In this document: piece after piece, positions 29,901-37,899 of the stretch
How the letters are laid out: each line of letters starts with the position of its first letter
Numbering within the stretch: the stretch's first letter is position 1
Assembly (NCBI GenBank): GCA_902567095.1
Contig: CACFLG010000001.1
Coordinates: 1 to 64,000 of the forward strand
DNA from: an uncultured OM182 clade bacterium
Lineage (GTDB): Bacteria; Pseudomonadota; Gammaproteobacteria; Pseudomonadales; Azotimanducaceae
Direction: 5' to 3'
Length of the DNA stretch: 64,000 nucleotides
Position numbers and translations under genes: made by a program
Notes under the pieces: model-generated
Databases searched by the model: none
Told to the model about the DNA's origin: nothing
Seen by the model: only the letters and a program-made list of their open reading frames with translations

Positions 29901-30315
29901 GCGCATGTTCAATACAGGAGCTAACCTAACTACTCCGCTGTTTGGCGTGGTTGTTCGAAAAGCTTATGGGTTAGGTGTCCAGGCGATGTGTGGCGCTAGC
30001 TCTTTGGAAGGGTTTTTCACTGTTGCCTGGCCAACAGCTGAGTTTGCAGGGATGAACATTGAGGGCGCAGTAAAACTAGGTTATCGAAAAGAATTGATGT
30101 CTATCGAAGATCCTAAAGAGCGGGCTAGAGAGTTTGAGGAGAGAGTCGCCCGAGCCTACGAGTCAGCGAAAGCAGTGAATGCTGCAGCTGGCGGAGGAAT
30201 TGATGACGTTATAGATCCTGCAGAGACGCGATCGTGGTTAGCGGAATCGTTAAAACGGGTTCCTCCCACTGCTCGTCGGGAAACCAAGAAGTACCCTTTT
30301 GTAGACACCTGGTGA
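26926..30315 (+). CDS. single-chain acyl-CoA carboxylase (biotin carboxylase - BCCP - carboxyltransferase fusion)
   Basis: BC: ILIANRAEIAIRISRAA, AGGGGRGTRIV, IETNARLQVEHTVTEEVTGLDLV; BCCP: IVEAMKMEHVISS; CT: GEGGGGRPGDD, GVNHGRCFAGNTALLACCDVIIATKGSTIAMGGPAMIEGGGLG. Confidence 0.92.
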   Translation: MSFSGILIANRAEIAIRISRAASALGIRSVGIFSADDKTNLHVAMTDEVIELEGSGPKAYLDLEQVVEAAKKSGCDAIHPGYGFLSERSELAERCRAEGITFIGPRPEHLELFGNKSDAKVAAKSARVPTLRGTDEPAGLEDAINFFDEMPHGIVIKAVAGGGGRGTRIVTKRSDIPEAFQLCQSEAMTSFGNDDVYLEEFMALARHIEVQVLGDQSGNIVHLYERECSVQRRNQKILEIAPAPNLSNWLREELISASMRFARAHRYESLGTFEFLVDMNASKPKYAFIETNARLQVEHTVTEEVTGLDLVKAQIQIAAGATLSELGFSSDAIPEPRGFAIQSRVNLETLQSNGSVLPAAGSLAVYEVPNGPGVRTDGFGYSGYQTSNAFDSLLAKVIVHSNSRGLEDISKKTIRALTEFRITGVKNNLAFLKKILAHPDFVGGRVHTRWVEENSDVLSGEWVPDTNLVNHFDTVNSAEGLAGAKVDTSDPMALFEYDRESKSRTGLYGLGSEGESGNSPEGWFGVASPIQGTVVSIEAEVGEEIAAGQSLAIVEAMKMEHVISSDRDGVVRRVSMKNGDVVREGFPIIFVEEAEVSVGADNINEVVDLDYIRPDLQENIERHAFTLDENRREAVERRRARGGRMPRENIAELMDPGSFKEYWPLIVARQHKRYDPETLRKNTPADGVVAGTGTVNRDLFGEEQARAMIVHYDYTVLAGTQGGRNHYKQDRIFELALRFRLPLVLFGEGGGGRPGDDSTGPSVAFDTHTFSQFSKLSGAVPLVGVNHGRCFAGNTALLACCDVIIATKGSTIAMGGPAMIEGGGLGIYTPEEVGPMSFQVPNGVVDILVNDEQEAVIIAKKYLSYFQGELSDWKAPEQKRLRHIVPENRLRLYEMRDIIKTLADEGSVLEIRKGFGVGIITCFIRVEGRPLGVIANNPHHLAGAIDSDGADKGARFMQLCDAFDIPILSLMDCPGIMVGPEVEATALVRHSVRMFNTGANLTTPLFGVVVRKAYGLGVQAMCGASSLEGFFTVAWPTAEFAGMNIEGAVKLGYRKELMSIEDPKERAREFEERVARAYESAKAVNAAAGGGIDDVIDPAETRSWLAESLKRVPPTARRETKKYPFVDTW

Positions 30316-30444
30316 TCGCTTGTCCGAAAAGATTGCGCGTCTTTACTGCTAATACGTCGGCTTTTTTTGCCTTTAGTAAGGTAGTGTGTAAGTTGCGGTC
30401 TCCTCTTGAGTATCCAATCTAAATGCTCCCATTAAAGGAAAAAA

Positions 30445-30939
30445 ATGATGAAACGCTTGCTAAAAAATTTAGTCTTAAATGGATTTTTTGTGAGTTTTGT
30501 TTTCGTGTCGGGTAATGCATATTCTTCAGAAACGAGGTTCCCCTTCGTGTTTCACTTAGTTCAAGTCTCCCTTTGGAAAGAGAGCTTGGAATCCGGCTCA
30601 ATTTATTATCCGCCGACCTACGAACAAGATGGATTCACCCATGGGACTTCGAACCCCAACAAATTGCTGAATGTCGCGAATCATTTTTATCCAGGGGTTG
30701 AGGGGGAGTGGCATTGCCTAAAAATGACGGTTGACAGTCTTGCTAAGGCTGGAGTGAAAGTAATTTTCGAGGGCACCGCGCCCGTTGGTGACAAAGCGCC
30801 TGATTTTGAGGGCGCCAATGATGAATTGTTTCCTCATATTCTTGGTGGTATTCCCCGAGAAGCGGTCATAAAATCATACCCAGTGATTCGATCAAAGAGC
30901 GGCGCATTCCTCTCTATTCCCGGTGTTATATCAGACTAA
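30445..30939 (+). CDS. exported DUF952-like protein
   Basis: Signal peptide then FHLVQVSLWKESLESGSIYYPPTYEQDGFTHGTSNPNKLLNVANHFYPG...ELFPHILGGIPREAVI, which matches the DUF952 pattern. Confidence 0.65.
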   Translation: MMKRLLKNLVLNGFFVSFVFVSGNAYSSETRFPFVFHLVQVSLWKESLESGSIYYPPTYEQDGFTHGTSNPNKLLNVANHFYPGVEGEWHCLKMTVDSLAKAGVKVIFEGTAPVGDKAPDFEGANDELFPHILGGIPREAVIKSYPVIRSKSGAFLSIPGVISD

Positions 30940-31022
30940 GAAAAGAAAGATATATACATAGGCTTATGAGACAAGACGTTAAGTTTGATGACTTTTTTAT
31001 GCCTTGAATAGTTAGTTTATGT

Positions 31023-31037
31023 ATGTCCATTGGACAT
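31023..31037. promoter_or_regulatory. near-perfect palindrome ATGTCCA-T-TGGACAT, candidate operator
   Basis: 7-bp arms around one central base; shares TTGGACA with the adjacent 18-mer. Confidence 0.5.
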
Positions 31038-31051
31038 AATTAAGTGCGGAT

Positions 31052-31069
31052 AAGGTATTGGACAACATG
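31052..31069 (+). promoter_or_regulatory. copy 2 of the exact 18-nt motif AAGGTATTGGACAACATG
   Basis: Identical to 24250-24267; located about 85 bp upstream of the enoyl-CoA hydratase operon. Confidence 0.6.
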
Positions 31070-31153
31070 GCTGATACAATGGATATTGTTTTTAAATTCT
31101 TTTTCCAACAAATGCGTATTAACGAAGTTAAAATTTTAGAAGTGGAGGTTTAG

Positions 31154-31918
31154 ATGATCTTGGTAAGTGACAAAGCCCACGTTCGAACAATAACGCTGAA
31201 TAGACCAGACGCGATGAACGCGTTTAACGGAGCACTTTTTGATGCACTGACCGAGGGGCTTTTGGAAGCGGGCGAGGACAGCAATGTGAGGGTCGTTGTT
31301 TTGACCGGAAAAGGCAAGGCGTTCTCCACTGGGCTGGATTTAAGTGAGGTAGGCAAGGATATGGAGCCGCCTAAGCACGGTGTTCCTGGTCTCTTCCGCA
31401 CGCTGGTAGATTTTCCAAAGCCGCTACTTCTCGCAATCAATGGGTTCGCCGTTGGTTTTGGAGCAACGGCTATTGGTTTCGCAGATATCTCCTTTATGGC
31501 AAGAAGTGCAAAATTACGAACTCCTTTTACCTCAATGGGAGTAGTGGCTGAGGGCGCAAGCTCGTTCACTTTTCCTCGGATTGTGGGGCCTCAGTGGGCT
31601 AATTGGATTTTGCAATCGTCTTCTTGGCTAGCTTCTGAAGATTGCGAGAAGGCTGGGCTAGTATTTAAGGTTTTGGAAGACGACGCCCTTCTTGAAGAGA
31701 CAGAAAGACATGCGCATATAATTGCAGCCAATTCGCCGACCGCATTGAAAAGAAACAAAGATCTAATCATGGGGCCAATTCGAGAAAAATATCGAGAGGC
31801 TATAGAAAAAGAGGGACTTGTCTACGAAGAGTTGATGGGCGGTCCGGAAAATATGGAAGCAATAAATGCCTTTTTAGAGAAGAGGGATCCAGATTTCTCT
31901 TCTATAGGCCGGAGATGA
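31154..31918 (+). CDS. enoyl-CoA hydratase/isomerase family protein
   Basis: ITLNRPDAMNAFNGALFDALTEGL, VLTGKGKAFSTGLDL, AINGFAVGFGATAIGFADISFMA. Confidence 0.88.
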   Translation: MILVSDKAHVRTITLNRPDAMNAFNGALFDALTEGLLEAGEDSNVRVVVLTGKGKAFSTGLDLSEVGKDMEPPKHGVPGLFRTLVDFPKPLLLAINGFAVGFGATAIGFADISFMARSAKLRTPFTSMGVVAEGASSFTFPRIVGPQWANWILQSSSWLASEDCEKAGLVFKVLEDDALLEETERHAHIIAANSPTALKRNKDLIMGPIREKYREAIEKEGLVYEELMGGPENMEAINAFLEKRDPDFSSIGRR

Positions 31919-31928
31919 GGAGGTCTCA

Positions 31929-33185
31929 ATGGCACAACCACTGAGCGGGATAAAAGTTGTAGAGATGGGGATGGCTATTCAAGGCCCGGCGGCAGGTGTT
32001 TACCTCTCAGATATGGGCGCAGAGGTGCTCAAGGTAGAGCCCCCAATTGGAGATTCAAGTCGATTTCATCGAGGGGTGAACAACAACACCCCGCCAGAAA
32101 CCCCTGGTGCTATGTTTATTGCTGGGAATAGAGGAAAGAAATCAGTCTGTCTTGATGTTCACTCGGAGAAAGGTCGAGACATTCTTCAGGCTATGATTGC
32201 TGATGCTGACGTCTTCATGAGCAACTATCGCCCAGTCTTTTTGAATCGGCTCAGCCTCGATTATGAGTCACTAAGGAAGTGTAACCCTAGACTGATCTAT
32301 GCCGTTGTTAATGGATATGGGCCTCTCGGTCCGGACGTAAATAGACCTATGGTTGAGGGAGCCGCGCAGGCAAGGGGAGGCGTCGCAAATCTCTGCGGAC
32401 CCAGTGACGGACTTGCTATGATGCCGGGAGCGACCACTGCTGATGGCACTGGAGCGATTGGCTTTGCTCTGGGAATCATGACAGCCCTGCTTGAGCGGGA
32501 GCGCCACGGGACAGGACAGAGCGTTAGCACGTCAGCGTTGGGAGCTCAGATTTTTATACAGTCTTGGGAGATACAACAATGCATCCTGACCGGAGAACCC
32601 CTACAGCGAGCAGGAAGTTATATGCCTAATATAAGGGGGCCTTACGGAGTATATGAAGCCAGCGACGGGGGAATGTTTCTTTTCACCTTGGTAGGTGACG
32701 AGGGTTGGGGTTTATTGTGTGAGAAGGGGGGAGACCCTGAGTTAGCTAAGGATGAAAATTGGAATGATGCCTTCAAGCGAATGGGTGCAGCGCCCGAGAT
32801 GCAGAGCGAAGAATCAGTATTGAATGTTCGGGATAGGATGAAGAGTATTTTTAAGCGGAAGACGACTGCTGAGTGGAGGGATTTCTTTCGGTCGAGAGAT
32901 GATTGTATTGTTGAAAAGATTCAAGATCATAGTGAAGTCCTTTCAGATCCTCAGGTGCTGGCAAATGACTACGTCGTCCCTATGAGCTTTGAAGGAATTG
33001 GAGAGTCGATGGTTGTAGGAAATCAGGTCCAACTTAGCGAAACACCGGCTGTGATAGAGAGACCTCCGCCTCAACTAGGCGATTCAACGAGGGAGGTAAT
33101 GAAAAATTTGGGTTATTCGGACCAGGATGTGGACGAAGTGGAATCTCATACGCTCAAAATAAGAAAGAAGTTTTTGGGAGAATAG
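31929..33185 (+). CDS. class III (CaiB/BaiF) CoA-transferase
   Basis: LSGIKVVEMGMAIQGPAAGVYLSDMGAEVLKVEPPIGDSSR; NRGKKSVCLDVHSEKGRDIL; MSNYRPVFLNRLSLDYESLRKCNPRLIYAVVNGYG. Confidence 0.92.
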   Translation: MAQPLSGIKVVEMGMAIQGPAAGVYLSDMGAEVLKVEPPIGDSSRFHRGVNNNTPPETPGAMFIAGNRGKKSVCLDVHSEKGRDILQAMIADADVFMSNYRPVFLNRLSLDYESLRKCNPRLIYAVVNGYGPLGPDVNRPMVEGAAQARGGVANLCGPSDGLAMMPGATTADGTGAIGFALGIMTALLERERHGTGQSVSTSALGAQIFIQSWEIQQCILTGEPLQRAGSYMPNIRGPYGVYEASDGGMFLFTLVGDEGWGLLCEKGGDPELAKDENWNDAFKRMGAAPEMQSEESVLNVRDRMKSIFKRKTTAEWRDFFRSRDDCIVEKIQDHSEVLSDPQVLANDYVVPMSFEGIGESMVVGNQVQLSETPAVIERPPPQLGDSTREVMKNLGYSDQDVDEVESHTLKIRKKFLGE

Positions 33186-33187
33186 AA

Positions 33188-33922
33188 ATGGCGATGGAAT
33201 TATGGACTGCAGCGACCCCAAACGGTTGGAAAGTCAACATTATGGTAGAGGAGCTGATAGAGCTCGGTATTGAGGTGTCTGAATTCAAGGTGCGAAGCAT
33301 CAATCTCCAAAATGGAGAGCAATTTTCCGAAGAATTCACAAGCCACAATTTAAACCAAAAGATCCCAGTGCTTATAGATGGAGAGACAAGCGTGATGGAG
33401 AGCTGCGCAATATTACAATACCTCGGAGAAAAATATCCGTCCACTCTCTTGCCCTCTGGAAACAAGCGTTGGGAAGCCCTCCAGTGGCTTTATTGGCAGG
33501 CTGCCAATGTCGGTCCTATTTTCGGCAATAAGCTCAGTTATACGCGCTACATGGAAGATGTACCCATCGAGGCAAAGGCTCACCCACTTGAGCGTTTCGG
33601 CAAGGAGGGGCTGAGGCTAGCCAATGTTTTAGATCGCAAGCTTGAAGGTCGAGATTACATCTGTGGTGAGAAAATTTCTGTGGCTGATATTGCGATTTAT
33701 CCCTGGATGAGGGGCTGGAAGTGGAGCAAAATAATTTTAGTTGATTGCAAAAACGTTATGGCATGGATTGATCGGGTTAGAGCGCGCCCCGCTGTTGAAA
33801 GAGGTCTTTCCTATGGAATGCCGAAAGACGAGATAGATCAATGGAGTGAGGAGCGCAAAAAAGAAACAGCTGCTAGTGGAGCAATTATTGCTTCTAATGA
33901 GGCATTGAAAACGGACGTTTAG
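33188..33922 (+). CDS. glutathione S-transferase family protein
   Basis: MELWTAATPNGWKVNIMVEEL, NQKIPVLIDGETSVMESCAILQYLGEKYP, ISVADIAIYPWM. Confidence 0.88.
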   Translation: MAMELWTAATPNGWKVNIMVEELIELGIEVSEFKVRSINLQNGEQFSEEFTSHNLNQKIPVLIDGETSVMESCAILQYLGEKYPSTLLPSGNKRWEALQWLYWQAANVGPIFGNKLSYTRYMEDVPIEAKAHPLERFGKEGLRLANVLDRKLEGRDYICGEKISVADIAIYPWMRGWKWSKIILVDCKNVMAWIDRVRARPAVERGLSYGMPKDEIDQWSEERKKETAASGAIIASNEALKTDV

Positions 33923-34041
33923 AAAAAAATATTACAGTGCTTCGCTTATTCAGTATTTGATTGACCCCGGCGTTGCATGTGCTGTAAATAGAACGTACCT
34001 GTATAAACTTATATAAATAGAAAGCGAGGCAGTATCGAACA

Positions 34042-35280
34042 ATGGCAAACGTCACAACAAAATCTGATGAAACATTTGAGCGCGCGAAAGCAGTGATTCC
34101 GGGCGGTATATCTGGGCACTATGGGTCTTTCGTCAGAAAGAACGGCCCAAAGTTTTTTTCAAAAAGCGAGGGTTCGCGGTTTTGGGACGTTGACGGGAAC
34201 GAGTATATTGACTTGATGTGTGCCTACGGGCCTATGGTGCTTGGCTATAACCACCCGGTGGTCAATGAGGCGGCGCTCGAGCAGCTCAAATACGGCAACA
34301 CCGTAAGTTTAGCCTCACCCGTTATGGTTGATCTAGCTGAGACCTTAGTTGACATGGTAGACGCGGCTGATTGGGCGATGTTTAGTAAAAACGGTGGTGA
34401 CGCTACCGCGCAGTCCGTGCTTATTGCTAGAGCGGCCACAGGCCGGAAAAAAATTGTTAAAATTAGGGAGGGGTACCATGGAGTAGCTGCCTGGATGCAG
34501 GAAGATAGACCTGGTACCACGCCCGCAGATACCGAGCACGTATTAGAGATCCCTTGGAACGACCTTGAAGCTTTTCAAGCTTTAATTGATCAATATCCGA
34601 GTGATATTGCCTGTTTTATCTCCTCGGCCTATGAGCATTCGTTATTTCGAGACAACGCATTGCCTGCGGAGGGTTATTGGGAAGGGATCGAAGCGCTTTG
34701 CAGAAAGAATGGTATCGTCTTGATTATAGACGAAGTTCGCACTGGCTTTAGAATAAATCTAAGGGGCGCCAACGTGGAGTATGGTTTTACCCCAGATCTA
34801 ATCTGCTTAGGCAAGGCAATTGCTAATGGGTTTCCGCTGGCGGCCTTGGTTGGCTCAGATGCGATGAAAGATGCAGCTAAAGAGGTTTACTTCACAGGGA
34901 CTCAATTTTTTAACGCCGCGCCGATGGCAGCGGCCAGAGCAACACTTTTAGAATTGCAAAAAATAGATGGTGCCCAATTGATGACTGAATATGGTAACAC
35001 TTTAAATCAGGGGCTAGTGGAGGTTGCTTCGTCACATGGATACGACCTTATCTCCTCAGGGGTGCCTGCTATGCCATATTATCGTATAGAGAGCCCCTCT
35101 CTTAAGCTCCACTCTGCATGGGTTGACCACTGCGTATCTCGTGGGCTTTACCTTCTAGCGGTTCACAACAACTTTGTATCGACCGCGCATTCAGAGAAGG
35201 ATTTGATCAAAATATTAGAAATTGCAGACGATGCATTTAGAGCATTAGGCCCACCTTCATCAAAAGCGATTACAGGCTAA
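34042..35280 (+). CDS. class III PLP aminotransferase (glutamate-1-semialdehyde aminomutase-like)
   Basis: FERAKAVIPGGISGHYGSFVRKNGP, MFSKNGGDATAQSVLIARAATGRKKIVKIREGYHG, LIIDEVRTGFRINLRGA, LICLGKAIANGFPLAALVG. Confidence 0.88.
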   Translation: MANVTTKSDETFERAKAVIPGGISGHYGSFVRKNGPKFFSKSEGSRFWDVDGNEYIDLMCAYGPMVLGYNHPVVNEAALEQLKYGNTVSLASPVMVDLAETLVDMVDAADWAMFSKNGGDATAQSVLIARAATGRKKIVKIREGYHGVAAWMQEDRPGTTPADTEHVLEIPWNDLEAFQALIDQYPSDIACFISSAYEHSLFRDNALPAEGYWEGIEALCRKNGIVLIIDEVRTGFRINLRGANVEYGFTPDLICLGKAIANGFPLAALVGSDAMKDAAKEVYFTGTQFFNAAPMAAARATLLELQKIDGAQLMTEYGNTLNQGLVEVASSHGYDLISSGVPAMPYYRIESPSLKLHSAWVDHCVSRGLYLLAVHNNFVSTAHSEKDLIKILEIADDAFRALGPPSSKAITG

Positions 35281-35284
35281 TACA

Positions 35285-36766
35285 TTGATCGCCGCTTATT
35301 GTTGGCCTCAAAGCGCCTTACCCGAAGAGACTATAAAAATCTTCTGCCACACCGAGGCAAAGTCGTTTCAGTTTACTGTCCTTCGCCAAGGAAAAAATAT
35401 TGAAAAAATATTAGAGAGCAGGGATTTAGAAGGTAAAGCTCAAACTATTTCTCCAGATATTTCGGTTGAAGGATGCGACTGGGACCCCTCCTTTGAGCTA
35501 GTTATAGACCCGAATTGGAATTCAGGTTTCTATCTGGTTCGACTTGAAGACAGCGACGGAGAGACTTCGGAGGCCTTCTTCGTTGTGAGGGCTAAGGAGC
35601 GGAAGCAGGGGTTATTTATATTGGCGACGTCGACTTGGAATGCATATAACACTTGGGGTGGGCCTAGTTATTATACAGGTGGCTACGTTACGTCGTTAAA
35701 GCGACCGCTCCCATCAGGGTTTCTGTCAAAAAAAGAACCTGAGCGGCACCGAATCGCGAGATATAAGTATTGGCCGAAAGAGGATGCAAGAGCTTTTGTT
35801 TCCGAGGGTTACGATGACTGGTCAATGGCGGCGGGGTGGGCTAACTGGGAAGTGCTTTTTGCGCAATGGGCTGAATCATCTGGATACGACCTAGGCTACG
35901 CGGTGAGTCAAGACCTCGATGAATTTCCTGACCTTCTTTCCAACGCCCCTTTATATATTTCTGTGGGTCATGATGAATATTGGTCTGAAGGAATGCGCAA
36001 TAACTTGGAAAATTTCGTAGAGCGTGGCGGAAAAGCAGCGTTTCTCTCGGGCAACACTTCTTTTTGGCAGGTCAGATTTGAGAATGATTACCGTCAAATG
36101 AGAGGGTACAAGGCTAACATGACCAAAGATCCCTTATATGACGGAAAGAAATGTTCAACTCTAGCCACGATGTGGTCAGATCCGCTAATCGATCGGCCCG
36201 AGAGTCAGATGACCGGTGTGTCATTCAGCAGGGGGGGTTATGCGCACATGCCAAATTCGCCCGACGGCACGGGCGGTTACACGGTTTGGCAACCTGAGCA
36301 TTGGGTTTATGAGGGGACCGGTTTGCAAAAAGGAGACGTGCTGGGAGATGAAAAAATTGTTGTGGGTTATGAGTGCGATGGGTGTGACCTCAAATTTATT
36401 GATGACAAACCTATCCCCACGGGGGAGTGCGGGGCTCCTTTAAATTTTAAAATTCTAGGTACTGCTCCCGCACACCTATGGGAGACTGAAGAGTCACTTG
36501 GGAACGTCGCCGATAACTATGTTGGGGAACTGAATTGGGTTGCGGAGAGGATTGGTGGCGGCGATACGCCGGAAGTGAGGGAGAGGTTTTCGAACGGGCA
36601 CGCGGTTTTGGGCACCTTTAAAAAAGGGAATGGCGAAGTATTCACAGTCGGATGCACGGACTGGGCCTACGGATTAACGGATAAAAACGTCTCAAGAGTA
36701 ACCAAGAATGTCTTAAATCGTTTCGCTGTATTAGACGAAAATGCTGAGAGAGCAAATAAAATATGA
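35285..36766 (+). CDS. N,N-dimethylformamidase large-subunit-like protein
   Basis: LFILATSTWNAYNTWGGPSYYTGG...LDEFPDLLSNAPLYISVGHDEYWSEGMRNNLENFVERGGKAAFLSGNTSFWQVRFE, pattern of the DMFase beta-subunit C-terminal domain family. No obvious signal peptide. Confidence 0.7.
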   Translation: MIAAYCWPQSALPEETIKIFCHTEAKSFQFTVLRQGKNIEKILESRDLEGKAQTISPDISVEGCDWDPSFELVIDPNWNSGFYLVRLEDSDGETSEAFFVVRAKERKQGLFILATSTWNAYNTWGGPSYYTGGYVTSLKRPLPSGFLSKKEPERHRIARYKYWPKEDARAFVSEGYDDWSMAAGWANWEVLFAQWAESSGYDLGYAVSQDLDEFPDLLSNAPLYISVGHDEYWSEGMRNNLENFVERGGKAAFLSGNTSFWQVRFENDYRQMRGYKANMTKDPLYDGKKCSTLATMWSDPLIDRPESQMTGVSFSRGGYAHMPNSPDGTGGYTVWQPEHWVYEGTGLQKGDVLGDEKIVVGYECDGCDLKFIDDKPIPTGECGAPLNFKILGTAPAHLWETEESLGNVADNYVGELNWVAERIGGGDTPEVRERFSNGHAVLGTFKKGNGEVFTVGCTDWAYGLTDKNVSRVTKNVLNRFAVLDENAERANKI

Positions 36767-37860
36767 AACCCGAAAATAATTCAGAAGATTTTGAGTTGCC
36801 CGGAAGATTAGGCAACCCGATGATGAGGTTGCAGGATGACCCTCGGCTTGATCCAAGAATACGCAGGGCTATGGATCGATTGGGATTATTTGCAGAAATG
36901 CCAGATCTGCCCGTTAATTTGAGTTCGAGTATCACCGAGATCAGAGAGTTCTGTATTCAGGCAGAGCTTGGCTATGAACATCAAAGTAAAATTACTCACA
37001 GCGACTGGAAACCACTTGATGGCGTGGAGGTAGAGAATAGGCAGATTGTCGGTCCAGAGGGAAACCAAATTGATATCTTCATACATCGGCCAAAGAACCA
37101 GGTTGGTTTAGTCCCAGGAATTCTTCATTTGCATGGCGGTGGTATGGTTCTAATGTCTACTACGAGCCCTGTGTACGATCAATGGAAAAGCGAGCTAGCA
37201 AATTCTGGGATGGTGGTTGTCGGTGTGGAGTTTAGAAATGCAGGAGGGAGGCTCGGCCCTCACCCATTTCCGGCCGGTTTGAATGACTGCGTAGCAGCTC
37301 TTCGTTGGATGCATGAAAATAGAGATGCGTTAAACCTCTCAGGGATAGTTGTCTCCGGTGAATCTGGAGGTGGAAATCTTGCCATTGCAACTAGCCTAAA
37401 AGCTAAGATGGAGGGTTTCGTAAACGAAATTAATGGGGTATATGCTCAGGCACCATTAATTTCAAATCGGTTAGTCAATAAAGACACTTCTCTTTTATCT
37501 CTGTTCGAATGCGACGGATATGTCATTGACTTAAAGTTGGTCGCAACGCTGACCAAACTTTACGATCCTCTCGAAGAGAACACAAAGAACCCTTTAGCTT
37601 GGCCCATTTTCGCTTCTAACGAATTATTGGAGGGTCTCCCGCCACACTTCTTTTCGCAAAATCAGCTAGACCCGCATCGCGACGAGGGTATTGCCTATGC
37701 AAGCAAGTTGCTTGCGGCTGGAGTAGACGTCAGTAGCCGCACTATTAATGGAACATATCACGTAGCCGACATGATTTATCGTGCTGAGACCCCTGATATT
37801 TTTTACGCAACGATTAACAGTATAAAAAGTTTTGCTGAAAGCGTTTCCGAACCGGATTAG
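36763..37860 (+). CDS. alpha/beta hydrolase, HSL-type esterase (paralog of 39690-40790)
   Basis: LHLHGGGMVLMS oxyanion motif; VVSGESGGGNLAIA nucleophile elbow; ATGA overlap with the preceding CDS. Confidence 0.88.
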   Translation: MKPENNSEDFELPGRLGNPMMRLQDDPRLDPRIRRAMDRLGLFAEMPDLPVNLSSSITEIREFCIQAELGYEHQSKITHSDWKPLDGVEVENRQIVGPEGNQIDIFIHRPKNQVGLVPGILHLHGGGMVLMSTTSPVYDQWKSELANSGMVVVGVEFRNAGGRLGPHPFPAGLNDCVAALRWMHENRDALNLSGIVVSGESGGGNLAIATSLKAKMEGFVNEINGVYAQAPLISNRLVNKDTSLLSLFECDGYVIDLKLVATLTKLYDPLEENTKNPLAWPIFASNELLEGLPPHFFSQNQLDPHRDEGIAYASKLLAAGVDVSSRTINGTYHVADMIYRAETPDIFYATINSIKSFAESVSEPD

Positions 37861-37899
37861 CTTTCTTGTCCGGCAGCTCGATTATCTAATATTTGCCTC

